Below are positions 25,615 to 34,300 of a DNA stretch of 64,000 bases, one piece after another. A program made the translations under genes and the position numbers. Position 1 is the stretch's first letter; each line of letters starts with the position of its first letter. The notes under the pieces are model-generated. The model was not told the origin of the DNA, searched no databases, and was given only the letters and a program-made list of their open reading frames with translations. Origin of the DNA: Candidatus Tumulicola sp. (lineage in GTDB: Bacteria; Vulcanimicrobiota; Vulcanimicrobiia; Vulcanimicrobiales; Vulcanimicrobiaceae); NCBI GenBank assembly GCA_036490475.1, contig DASXDT010000006.1, positions 744,001 through 808,000 on the forward strand, in the 5' to 3' direction.

Positions 25615-25860
25615 CTAGGGCTGACAGCCTTGGTCGGCCCAAGTTTTAAACGTTGCGCTCATCTCGGGGGTCCAGCGTTCGCCGGTTCCGCTGGGCGGCA
25701 TGCTGCCGTCGGTGACGGTCCGAAGAATCGCCTGCGAATGTTTTTCGACGTCGTCGCGATCGCTCAGATCCATGCCAGCGTGCTTCATGTGGTCGACGTC
25801 GAGGTCGGTGAACAGCGGGCGGATGTCCCGTGCAAAGCTCAGGTTGACGTTATCTGACAT
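25615..25860 (-). CDS. Small soluble protein, cytochrome-like sequence without haem motif
   Basis: 81 aa with a strong AAGGAGAG before the ATG. The sequence SFARDIRPLFTDLDVDHMKH and the ending MPPSGTGERW...FKTWADQGC resemble the flanks of small c-type cytochrome or tyrosinase-associated proteins, but no CxxCH is present and there is no signal peptide. It lies 18 nt downstream of the propeller lipoprotein gene and is probably cotranscribed with it. The function is unknown. Confidence 0.65.
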   Translation of the reverse strand: MSDNVNLSFARDIRPLFTDLDVDHMKHAGMDLSDRDDVEKHSQAILRTVTDGSMPPSGTGERWTPEMSATFKTWADQGCQP

Positions 25861-25878
25861 GGTACTCTCCTTGTGGCG

Positions 25879-26838
25879 CTAGATCGTACTAACGGTCGCG
25901 CCGAACGGCTCATACACGGTTATCTGCTTTTCCGGAGCGTTTCCCGCCGGATATGCGTAGAAACCCACGACGTCGCCATCTTGACTCGGTGCTACGAGCA
26001 CGGCGTTGGCTTTTCCCTTGGTTGCCGGAACGATCCAGAATTGATTGACGTAGTTGGCATCGCTTAACATAACCGTGCCGGCAATTTTCCCCTTTTTCCC
26101 GCTCGTCAGATACACTTCCGACGTATCGGTGTCGCCCACGGCGATATCCTTGCCGTCGAACGAAACGCCACCCGGCCACTCAATCGATCGTTTGAGCTTA
26201 ATCGTCAAGAAGACGTTCTTGCCATGCGGTAATTCTGCGAACACGAACTCTGCGCTCGACGTAACGCCGCCGACATACAGGTCACCCTTGTTGTCGTAGC
26301 CGCAGAAGCGATATTCCTCGAACTGTGGATCCGAGATCACCTTCGGCGAGCCGGTCGCACGGGCGTAAATCGAAACGCTACCAGCGCCAGATGTTGCATA
26401 AAAATTCGTTACGGCTAGATTACCGGTGACGGGATCCACGGAGCACCCTTCGGGGTATTCACCGGGATCACCGAGCGTCGCGATCGGCTTGGTTCCGCCG
26501 TGGGCGTACTCGACGATTTCTTTAGCACCGTCGTCCACGATCCACACGTCGCCGGCCGCATCGCTGCACAGCCCGTAGGGATCGTCGAAGCCGGTCAACG
26601 TACCCTCCGCTTTTCCGCCGGGATACGAATAGACGTACACCTCGTTGGTGAGAATCGACGATACATACAACAACGATGGCTGCATCTTCGCATCGGGTAA
26701 CAAGTGCGATCCGACGATGGCGCGAGCGGCCGGTGCGAAGGCGGTGGCCGTTTGCGTGCCCGCAGGCCCGGAGCACGACACGAGGACGGCAGAGGCGACG
26801 AGACACGCAAAGTCAGAACGAATCGAGCGAAACATCAT
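25879..26838 (-). CDS. Beta-propeller lipoprotein
   Basis: 319 aa. The lipobox VLVSC gives a lipidated cysteine near residue 22. The mature part has propeller blades: LLYVSS...VYVYSYPGGK, GLCSDAAGDVWIVDDGAKEI, VEYAHGGTKPIATL, and CGYDNKGDLYVGG. It is the intact homologue of the frameshifted gene at 7947-8979 and a more distant relative of the tandem pair at 10283 and 11903. GGAGGG lies before the ATG. The ligand is unknown; no catalytic residues are apparent. Confidence 0.8.
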   Translation of the reverse strand: MMFRSIRSDFACLVASAVLVSCSGPAGTQTATAFAPAARAIVGSHLLPDAKMQPSLLYVSSILTNEVYVYSYPGGKAEGTLTGFDDPYGLCSDAAGDVWIVDDGAKEIVEYAHGGTKPIATLGDPGEYPEGCSVDPVTGNLAVTNFYATSGAGSVSIYARATGSPKVISDPQFEEYRFCGYDNKGDLYVGGVTSSAEFVFAELPHGKNVFLTIKLKRSIEWPGGVSFDGKDIAVGDTDTSEVYLTSGKKGKIAGTVMLSDANYVNQFWIVPATKGKANAVLVAPSQDGDVVGFYAYPAGNAPEKQITVYEPFGATVSTI

Positions 26839-26969
26839 GCGATGACCCTCCAGCCCAAGCGATACAAGCTAGCGTCGCCCGTCCCTGCTAAACGAGGCTA
26901 GTTATCGAATCACCAAATGGACTTCGGGCCGGACGCGACCGCAAGCGCCAGAATCGTCCGGCGTCGGGT

Positions 26970-28835
26970 TTAGACGAAGTCTTGTAAGGTCAACGTGAGC
27001 GTGGCATGGGTTCCGTCTTTATGCGTGACGCCGATTTGCAGTTGCGTACCGGCCGGCTGGAAGAAGAGCTCCCGCACCGCCTGCAGACTCATACCGGCAG
27101 CCGGCTTTCCTCCGATCGAATCGATGGTATCGCCTTTAACGAATCCCGCGCTCGCCGCCGCCGTCTGCGGCCGCACGTCGTAAACGACGGCCGTACCGTT
27201 ACGATTAATCAGGAAGAGGCCGGCGCGCTCGTAGTCGTCGGGCGTCATGAAGGCGTTGTTGGAGGTGAGCGCCATCGTCTGCTTCTCGTAATCCAGCGTG
27301 AGGCTAAAGCGTTTGAACACGGCGCCGCCGACATTGCCGGCAACGAACGGTGCTGCGAACGCACCCTTCTGCGCCGCGCTGAAATCGGTGATAACGTTCG
27401 ACAGAATGAAGTTGCCGAAGCCGAGCGTTTTGATCCGCCCTAAACGGCCCATCGCGCCACCGCCCACACCGAAACCATTGACGCCGATGCCGCTCATCTT
27501 CGACGGAACGACCTGCGGGTGCGCCGCTATCCACGGCGTCATCAACGAAATCGAAGAGCGCGAACCGGTATCGAGCGTACACTGCGCGGCGATCGAGTCG
27601 ATGGTGCACGGAAACTGCGGTTGGCGTCCGTCCAGTACGAAGGGGACGACGTTTGCTCCGGCCGGCACCGTTGCCGCATCCGGCATTTGGAAGATTACCG
27701 TGTTGCCGGCGTAGTCGAAGGTCGTGACGAAGCGCGACAGCACTTCAAAGCCGATCAGACCATCGACGCGCTGACCGCCGGCGATGCCGAAGCCCTGGCG
27801 CGTCGGAGCCACCGCAAACAACTGGTTGGTGATTTTTGCCGTGCCGATCTGCATGCTGTCGACGTTGGCGAAGGCCAGCGATTCGGTCGTGTTGCCGACG
27901 CCGCCGCCTTGTACCGAGCCGTGGCCGGCCGCGCCGATCTCGCGCGCAACCGCCGGATCGACGTAGTTCGCGCCGCCGGTATCGAGGATGAAGCGGTACG
28001 GGCCGCGTCCGTTCAGGAGCAGCGACAGATACACGTGGTTGTCGACCAAATCGAACGGAACGCTGGTCTGCGTTCCGCCGCCGACGATCGAGAAGTCGTG
28101 AACGTTCGACGCGGGCTTTTTGAGATGCGCGTCGAGGTCCGGCGGGTTTGCCACAACCGAGGTAACGGTGACGGAGGTCGAGTTTCCATCGCTGGTTGCC
28201 GACTCGACCGAATAAGGGATCTGCAGTCCATTGACCGGACGGTAATCCGAGTAGGTAGAGGTCGACACGATCGGCCCGATCGATTGCACGGATCGCCACG
28301 GCAAATGCGTCGTTCGGTCCAACCACAGTTGAAATGGAACGAGCGAGTTGGGAGCGGTCACTTCGAGCACATCGTACTGGTTTCCAGCGGCCGTCTGAAC
28401 GCCGGCCGAGCGAACCGTCGCGCCACCGTTATTCGCCGTCCATAATGCGTAGCTCGACATGAAGTCGCCGCTAATCGTAGCCGATCTGCCGGCGTCGCCG
28501 CCATCCACCGACACGAGTCCGGAACCGTCGAGGTTCCACACGTCGGTCCCGTCGTAGCCATCGCCGCCCGACACCGGTGGCGTGTTGTAGGACTCCGCCG
28601 AGAGCGGCCGTCCGATTGCTTGCCACGAAATGTCGGTGCCCGTCAGCCCCCCGAAGCTGATCTTCGAAGTAACCTCGAGTCCCGACACGTTTTCGACCGC
28701 CGAACCGCCCAGAGCGGCGCGCGAGGCAGCGAGCAGAGCCGCCGTTTGGTCGTCGGTGGGAGCGGCCTGCACGGCGGCGGGCCCGAGGCACGCAAAAAAG
28801 GCGCCCATACAAGCAGCGAGACGGTTAACGTTCAT
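26970..28835 (-). CDS. Exported retropepsin-like aspartic protease with PDZ domain
   Basis: 621 aa. A signal peptide (to about residue 24) is followed by a LolA-like beta domain (about 30-230). Then come two aspartyl-protease half sites, RFILDTGGANY (D285) and CTLDTGSRSS (D422), and a C-terminal PDZ domain (about 530-620, GDTIDSIGGKPAAGMSLQAV). Bacterial retropepsin-like proteins usually have one DTG and dimerise; two copies in one chain would allow an internal pepsin-like pair. It is probably a periplasmic or secreted protease, with PDZ binding substrate C-termini. The substrate is unknown. Confidence 0.8.
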   Translation of the reverse strand: MNVNRLAACMGAFFACLGPAAVQAAPTDDQTAALLAASRAALGGSAVENVSGLEVTSKISFGGLTGTDISWQAIGRPLSAESYNTPPVSGGDGYDGTDVWNLDGSGLVSVDGGDAGRSATISGDFMSSYALWTANNGGATVRSAGVQTAAGNQYDVLEVTAPNSLVPFQLWLDRTTHLPWRSVQSIGPIVSTSTYSDYRPVNGLQIPYSVESATSDGNSTSVTVTSVVANPPDLDAHLKKPASNVHDFSIVGGGTQTSVPFDLVDNHVYLSLLLNGRGPYRFILDTGGANYVDPAVAREIGAAGHGSVQGGGVGNTTESLAFANVDSMQIGTAKITNQLFAVAPTRQGFGIAGGQRVDGLIGFEVLSRFVTTFDYAGNTVIFQMPDAATVPAGANVVPFVLDGRQPQFPCTIDSIAAQCTLDTGSRSSISLMTPWIAAHPQVVPSKMSGIGVNGFGVGGGAMGRLGRIKTLGFGNFILSNVITDFSAAQKGAFAAPFVAGNVGGAVFKRFSLTLDYEKQTMALTSNNAFMTPDDYERAGLFLINRNGTAVVYDVRPQTAAASAGFVKGDTIDSIGGKPAAGMSLQAVRELFFQPAGTQLQIGVTHKDGTHATLTLTLQDFV

Positions 28836-29039
28836 GCGCTTCTATACGACGTCGAGAGCCCGCTTGTTTCGCCGGCGCCACTCAGCGGTTCAACAGGGAA
28901 CATCGATAGGATGATGCCTATTCTTGCACTCCGCGAAAGGTCCGGGACCAGGCCCGCCGGGAGCGTTAGAAGAAAGCGCGGTTAGAGATTCGGCGTTCCC
29001 ATCGCGGAACACCGGCACCCATGGTACCTTGAGGAACGG

Positions 29040-29513
29040 ATGCGGCGATTACTCGCGATGTTCGGCTCGTTGAGCCTCCTGTACGCCTGCAGCGGCTCGG
29101 GCTATATTCCGTATGGCTCGCACTCGCTCGCCCCGTCGCAGATTCGCTCGCTCGTGTCGGGCGCATCGCAGGAGACCGGCGTGCCGCAAGGGCTCATCAA
29201 CGCGGTCGTTATGGCCGAGTCGGCCGGCAATCCGTCCGCGATTAGTTCGGCTGGCGCGCAAGGGCTGATGCAACTGATGCCGGGCACCTCGTCCGGCTGC
29301 GGTATTTCGGATGCCTTCGATCCGCAGCAGAACGTGCATTGCGGAACGAGCTACCTGCACTCGCTGTTGCGCCGTTATCACAATAACGTGACGCTGGCGG
29401 TCGCGGCGTACAACGCCGGACCAGGCGCGGTAGACCGGTACCACGGCGTTCCGCCGTATGCCGAAACGCGTGCGTACGTTACGCGCGTGATCTCGGCATA
29501 CCGCAGCTACTAA
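29040..29513 (+). CDS. Lytic transglycosylase lipoprotein, SLT family
   Basis: 157 aa. The lipobox LLYAC anchors it to a membrane. The SLT signature is complete: catalytic Glu in VVMAESAGNP, SAGAQGLMQLMP, NVHCGTSYL and AYNAGPGAV. Such enzymes cut peptidoglycan glycan strands, leaving 1,6-anhydroMurNAc ends. GAGGAA precedes the ATG. It is followed 16 nt later by the LptF/G gene and probably shares its operon, linking wall turnover to envelope assembly. Confidence 0.9.
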   Translation: MRRLLAMFGSLSLLYACSGSGYIPYGSHSLAPSQIRSLVSGASQETGVPQGLINAVVMAESAGNPSAISSAGAQGLMQLMPGTSSGCGISDAFDPQQNVHCGTSYLHSLLRRYHNNVTLAVAAYNAGPGAVDRYHGVPPYAETRAYVTRVISAYRSY

Positions 29514-29529
29514 CGAGGCGCCGCCTCCG

Positions 29530-30684
29530 ATGGCGACCCTAACCCGACCTCAGCCGATGCCGCGAGTTCGTGCGGCGTGGCCGCGCCTGCGTCTACTCGA
29601 CAGCTACTTGCTGCGCGAGATGGTTGGGCCGTTCTTGTTTGCGTTCGGCGCGTTCTTGTTGTTCTGGGCGCTCAACATTTTCTTCTTGGCGGCCGACTAC
29701 ATTATCAATCAGCACGCACCGTTCTTCTTGGTGTTGCGGTTTGTGGTGTTCCGTATCCCGCAAGCGATTCCGATGGCGTTTCCGTTCGCATGTTTGTTCG
29801 CAGCGTTGCTGGCGATGGGCCGAGTGATGGGCGACAACGAAGTGACGGCGCTGCGCACCGCAGGCATCTCGGTCATGCGAATCGCAGTCGCGCCGCTCGC
29901 CTTCGGCTTTTTCATGTTCCTGGTTTGTTACGCAACGAACGAGTGGGTCGAACCGCCGTCGGTCGAGCTATCGACGCGGACGTTCTATCAGATCATCTAC
30001 CATACGGCGTCGCTTCCGGTCGAACCGCAGTTCTTCCGCAAAGATCAGGACACCGGCAACGTCTTCTATGTGAGTCAAGTGGCTCCCGACAACCATACGA
30101 TGATCGGCGTGCAAATTTTCAAGCCGGCCAAGTACGGTCCGTGGAACGAAACGCTGCAAGCGCGCACAGCGTCGGTCAATGGAAGTACGCTAGTCTTGCA
30201 TGACGTGATCGATACGCGCTTTAACAACGACGGCTACATGACGAGCCAGCAAAAGGTCAAGGACATTTCGATCGGCTTACCGCTGGGCGAAACGGCGTCA
30301 CAATTCGTCAGCAACGTCAACAACGACCCGTGGACGATGAGCAGCAAGTCGTTGAAAACGCAGGTCAACGCGCTGCAATCGCAGGGCATCGGTGGAACCG
30401 CCCTCGGCACGCTGCAAGTGAATCTCGCGAACAAGCTGGCTTGGCCGTTCGCATGTTTCATCGGCGTCGTCCTCGCCGTCCCCGTCGCCCTACGATTTGG
30501 CAAGCGCGGCCGTACGCTCGGCATCGCGCTGGCGATTATTCTCTTCTTCGTCTACTACCTCATGACGTCGGCGGCGGCCGCCTTCGGTCGCAACGGTGCG
30601 ATCAATCCGTTTATTGCGGCCTGGGTTCCCAACGTCATCATGGGAGTTACCGGCACGGTACTACTGTGGATGGAAGAACGCTAA
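29530..30684 (+). CDS. LptF/LptG-family LPS export permease
   Basis: 384 aa of the YjgP/YjgQ family. Three N-terminal membrane helices (about 25-120), a periplasmic beta-jellyroll (about 140-290) and three C-terminal helices give the expected plan. With the LptB ATPase these permeases extract LPS from the inner membrane and feed it to the Lpt bridge. Only one permease gene is present here; the partner permease and LptB are outside the window or one permease forms a homodimer. lptD starts 4 nt after its stop. Confidence 0.88.
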   Translation: MATLTRPQPMPRVRAAWPRLRLLDSYLLREMVGPFLFAFGAFLLFWALNIFFLAADYIINQHAPFFLVLRFVVFRIPQAIPMAFPFACLFAALLAMGRVMGDNEVTALRTAGISVMRIAVAPLAFGFFMFLVCYATNEWVEPPSVELSTRTFYQIIYHTASLPVEPQFFRKDQDTGNVFYVSQVAPDNHTMIGVQIFKPAKYGPWNETLQARTASVNGSTLVLHDVIDTRFNNDGYMTSQQKVKDISIGLPLGETASQFVSNVNNDPWTMSSKSLKTQVNALQSQGIGGTALGTLQVNLANKLAWPFACFIGVVLAVPVALRFGKRGRTLGIALAIILFFVYYLMTSAAAAFGRNGAINPFIAAWVPNVIMGVTGTVLLWMEER

Positions 30685-30688
30685 CGCC

Positions 30689-33397
30689 ATGCGTTCGAGG
30701 TGGTTAAACCATCGCGGCATCACCGCGATCGCGGCCTTCGTCATATTCATAACCGGCTCGGTGCCGGCGGGCGCCGAGGTTTCGGGTATGGACCAAGTCC
30801 AGACCGGCCCGCAGGCATTGCCCGGAGCGCCGACTGCTGCCCCCGATCCGACGGCGGCTACGGCGTTGATGCTGTTCAGCAAACAGACCTGCGCGCAAAA
30901 GAACGCGGCGTCGGCAGATCAAATCGTACAAGCCGCGCAGGCCGACCAGGCTGCGCAGACCCCCCCGCCTTCGCAGGTCGACCAGGTCGCACAAACCGGC
31001 CAGCCGGATCAAGACGATCGGGCCACGGATGCTCCGTTGCCCCCTCCGTCGGTACGGTTCGCGCAAGCGACGACGCAGCCGTCCGCCTCTCCTGACGACC
31101 AGGAAACCGAGGCGCCGGGCGTTCCGGGACCGGCTACTCCGGGCCCGGTCAACACGCCCGGGCTTCCGAACGTTCAGCCCGGCGTGGGAAACGGAACGTA
31201 TCAATTGCGTGCCACGGCCAGGCCCTCGCCCGAGGTGTCGCCGCCGCCGGTTCCCACGCCTACGCCCAATCCCTCGCCCTCAGCGGGAGCGATTTTTCTG
31301 GAGCGCGGCGGAAATACGCCGCCGCCCATTACGCCCGCCGGCCGAGCGACCCCGACGCCGAGCCCCGAACCCAGCGGCGTGCCGACACTCGCGCCTAACT
31401 ATGTGGCGGTTATCGCCGACCGCGTGACGGGCGGCGCCGGCAAAGGACAACCGGGCGACGCCGACGGCAACGTTCACATCTTTTATCGCGACGAAGAAAT
31501 CGTCGGCGACCACGCGCATTTCGACGGCGTGCGAACGGTGACGATCACCGGCCATCCGTTCTTGATCAACCACACGCACGACTCGGTGCTCAAAGCCGAC
31601 GAAATTAAATTCGACACGCTCGCCGAAACCGCGCAATTGCTGAAGGGCAACGGCGAAACGGCCGAAGGCGTCGAGATCGGCTTCGTCCATTTTCAAGCCG
31701 ACGATCTGCACACCAACACCGACGGCACCGCACAGGGCGCCAATCCGTACGTAACGACCTGTGAGAACCCGCGCGCCGGCTATCACATTACGGGAAAAAC
31801 CATCGAGGTCGTTCCCGGCGACGCAATTATCATCACGAAAGCCATACTGTGGCTTGGCGCCGCGGCGGTGTTCTATCTGCCGCGGTTAGTGATTCCGCTT
31901 CGCACCGTTACCGATCAGCGTGCGCGGCCGCACTTCTTTCCGGAAGTGGGTTACGACTCATACGAAGGCGCCTGGATCAAGATGCAGCTGCCGTTCGGAA
32001 AAGATCAGTATTACTACGGCTACTACATCGTCAACTATTACACGAAAATGGGTCTCGGACTGGGGTACGTCGGCTTCTATGCCAGCCGCCGTGGACGACG
32101 AACCTTGAGCATCAACTTTTACGGAATGAACGACCGGCTCGAGGGGCAACGCACGTACAACGTCGCGATCCAAGAGCAAGAGAACTTCGATCCGCATCTT
32201 CGGGGCAATTTTCAGTTCGGCTATCAATCGAATTATGGCGCCTTGACGCAGATCCCGCCCAACGAGTCGCTCACCGGCGCGATCGTGCATCAAACGCAGA
32301 ACACGTCGCAGAATTACTCGTTCACCCGCAGCACGGTCGGCACGGAATCCGAAAGCAACAGCCTTTCGTTTACCGATTCTCGGCAGTTCAACGAAAATCT
32401 AAGCCAAGACATCAGTTACAATATTTCCAACAGCTCGTCGAACTACGGCGAATCGTCGTTTAACGCGCAGTCGGAGTTCGACTATCTGATGCATTACACG
32501 ACCGAGGGCGCAGATTACCAACTAGAGTACGATAAGACGTTCGCGCAGCAGCCGTACGGTATCAACAAGATACCGGAAGTCACCGTGCGTCCGAACGACT
32601 TCTTCCAGCATTTTATCTTTCCGATGTCGGCGCAGCTGGTGGTGGGCGAATACAGCGAACCGACGAGTCAGCTCGCGACCTGGCGCACCGACGCGGGTGT
32701 GGTGTTCGGGCCGGCCACCGCAAAGGTGTTCGGCAGCGATTTCGAAGGCACGATCAACGTCGATCAGTATGCGTACGGCACGGGCGATCTCAAAGCGGCG
32801 ATCGAACAAGACTTCAGCTTGACGACGCCGATCGGCAAGCATTTTTTGAACTCGATTACCTACAACGAGGACAACTACAACGGGCCGGCCTTCGTGCCGT
32901 TTCAGTATCTCGACCAACAGCCCACTGAAAACACGAAGAATGCCCAAGACCTTTTCCGCGTGTTCAACGACGACGTGTACGATTTTTCGCTCGGCTATTC
33001 AACGAACTTCGACGGCGTCGCGCAGCCGTGGAGCTATCAGCTTACGGCCAGGCCGTCTCTTCGTTCGGTGGTGCTGCTCAGCGGATCGTTCATTCCCGGT
33101 CCGGGTCAGGGATTCGAAACGACCAACCTACAGTTGTCGATGCCGTTCGGACGCGACGCATCGATCCAGTTCGTTACCGACTTGAATTGGAAAGGCGGCC
33201 CGGGCGTAGAATTGTTTTCCGATAAGGTGCTTTACTACACCCGCACGTTCGGCAACTGTTACCAAGTGCAAGTGTTGTATAGCGAGGCGTCGCAGTCGAT
33301 CAACGTCGGCTTGAGCCTATTGGCGTTTCCGAATCAAACGGCGACGTTCGCGGTCGGTCAGCCTGGCCAGATCGTCCCGTCGACGTTCAACTTCTAA
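30689..33397 (+). CDS. lptD: LptD-like outer-membrane LPS assembly protein
   Basis: 902 aa from ATG 30689, four bases after the permease stop; the open frame upstream is read-through. The signal peptide is followed by about 200 residues of Pro/Gln/Ala-rich low complexity (QVDQVAQTGQPDQDD). Next comes an OstA/LptA-like jellyroll (about 250-360, GNVHIFYRDEEIVGDHAHF) and a long beta-barrel (about 400-900) with alternating aromatic strands. This is the outer-membrane translocon that inserts LPS. The disordered N-terminal insert is unusual for the family. The last bases overlap the convergent metallothionein gene. Confidence 0.85.
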   Translation: MRSRWLNHRGITAIAAFVIFITGSVPAGAEVSGMDQVQTGPQALPGAPTAAPDPTAATALMLFSKQTCAQKNAASADQIVQAAQADQAAQTPPPSQVDQVAQTGQPDQDDRATDAPLPPPSVRFAQATTQPSASPDDQETEAPGVPGPATPGPVNTPGLPNVQPGVGNGTYQLRATARPSPEVSPPPVPTPTPNPSPSAGAIFLERGGNTPPPITPAGRATPTPSPEPSGVPTLAPNYVAVIADRVTGGAGKGQPGDADGNVHIFYRDEEIVGDHAHFDGVRTVTITGHPFLINHTHDSVLKADEIKFDTLAETAQLLKGNGETAEGVEIGFVHFQADDLHTNTDGTAQGANPYVTTCENPRAGYHITGKTIEVVPGDAIIITKAILWLGAAAVFYLPRLVIPLRTVTDQRARPHFFPEVGYDSYEGAWIKMQLPFGKDQYYYGYYIVNYYTKMGLGLGYVGFYASRRGRRTLSINFYGMNDRLEGQRTYNVAIQEQENFDPHLRGNFQFGYQSNYGALTQIPPNESLTGAIVHQTQNTSQNYSFTRSTVGTESESNSLSFTDSRQFNENLSQDISYNISNSSSNYGESSFNAQSEFDYLMHYTTEGADYQLEYDKTFAQQPYGINKIPEVTVRPNDFFQHFIFPMSAQLVVGEYSEPTSQLATWRTDAGVVFGPATAKVFGSDFEGTINVDQYAYGTGDLKAAIEQDFSLTTPIGKHFLNSITYNEDNYNGPAFVPFQYLDQQPTENTKNAQDLFRVFNDDVYDFSLGYSTNFDGVAQPWSYQLTARPSLRSVVLLSGSFIPGPGQGFETTNLQLSMPFGRDASIQFVTDLNWKGGPGVELFSDKVLYYTRTFGNCYQVQVLYSEASQSINVGLSLLAFPNQTATFAVGQPGQIVPSTFNF

Positions 33398-33552
33398 TTT
33401 TCGTCGCACGGCGGGTGGCCGCAGTCGCACATATCGCTCTCGATGGTCGCGACTTCCGCGTCGCGACAGCCTTCGGAACAGTACGCCTCGCCGCCGACTT
33501 CGCCGGTGATCGTGCAGTTGCACGGGGCGTGACTACATTCGAGAAGTTGCAT
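33394..33552 (-). CDS. Bacterial metallothionein-like protein
   Basis: 52 aa with nine cysteines, among them CSHAPCNC, YCSEGC and CDCGHPPCD, plus histidines in the pattern of SmtA/BmtA metallothioneins, which bind Zn or Cd in a cluster. The start at 33552 is chosen because GGAG lies 9 nt upstream; the ATG at 33561 would be too close to it. The start lies inside the end of the upstream lipoprotein gene (20-nt overlap), and the stop overlaps that of lptD. Intracellular metal buffering is the likely role. Confidence 0.8.
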   Translation of the reverse strand: MQLLECSHAPCNCTITGEVGGEAYCSEGCRDAEVATIESDMCDCGHPPCDEN

Positions 33553-34300
33553 GTTTGGCATCTCCAGTATCTGCCGAGCACGGCACCGCGTTCGGAGCGG
33601 GGCTCGGATTATTAGCAATTTCTACGCTAACGATTTCGGCCGGCGGATCGATCTGCAAGCCGCTCGACAACGAGTACAACGTTTGATCGAAGCACTGGTA
33701 GGTCGGCAATGCGGGAGAGCTGTACTGCGGAGTGTTGGGACCGCCGGCGCCCATCGAATCGACAAACACGAGATTATTTTGCACGCTAGCCTGCGTCGTA
33801 AACCCATTGAACAACCAGTTGGCGGCCAAGGGCGCCGGGCTCGCCAGCGGCCCCAAAAAGATCGATCGCTGAAAAATAACGTTGAACTCGGTGCCGCTTC
33901 CGTTGCTATTAACATTGAACTGCAGCTGCTGCGGCGTTGTTTGCAACGTCAAAAATGCGGGCGGAACGTGCGGGTTGGACGGGTTTTTTACGAATTGCAC
34001 CGCGCGAGCGAAGGCCGAGCCGCCGTTTCCGGCCACTTCGATCGCCTCCGAATATGCCGCCCAATTGTTGAGGAACGGTTGGGTTCCGGGAGTAAGCCCG
34101 TTTCCACTCGTGTTGAAGACGATCCAATACTGATAATTCGAAAAGTTGAACTGCGCCGAGACGTCAAAGAAGACGCTCATGTACCCTTCGGGCGCGCCGC
34201 CCGGGCCAATTCCCGGAGGATTGGGCGTCACTTGCCGCCCGCATGCAACGACCGTGACCGCCGCTAGTAGTACCAGTACGAAACCGAGTCTGCGTATCAT
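33533..34300 (-). CDS. Lipoprotein of unknown function
   Basis: 255 aa from ATG 34300, supported by AGAGGA 4 nt upstream. The signal peptide ends at lipobox VVAC (cysteine at about 20). The mature part is beta-rich with aromatic strands (FNFSNYQYWIVFN, QQLQFNVNSNGSGTEFNVIF) and two late Cys; no family is recognised. Its ATG and that of the divergent lnt gene share the same CATG, so the control regions of each lie inside the other gene. It overlaps the metallothionein gene downstream. Confidence 0.7.
   Translation of the reverse strand: MIRRLGFVLVLLAAVTVVACGRQVTPNPPGIGPGGAPEGYMSVFFDVSAQFNFSNYQYWIVFNTSGNGLTPGTQPFLNNWAAYSEAIEVAGNGGSAFARAVQFVKNPSNPHVPPAFLTLQTTPQQLQFNVNSNGSGTEFNVIFQRSIFLGPLASPAPLAANWLFNGFTTQASVQNNLVFVDSMGAGGPNTPQYSSPALPTYQCFDQTLYSLSSGLQIDPPAEIVSVEIANNPSPAPNAVPCSADTGDAKHATSRM

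Noticed and set aside
27519-28445. 308-aa plus-strand ORF opposite the retropepsin gene
   Set aside because: Arg/Val-rich antisense shadow of a gene with clear domains.
29515-29527. 13-bp GC palindrome between the transglycosylase and LptF/G genes
   Set aside because: The centre leaves a one-base loop and it is short; chance in GC-rich DNA is a sufficient explanation.
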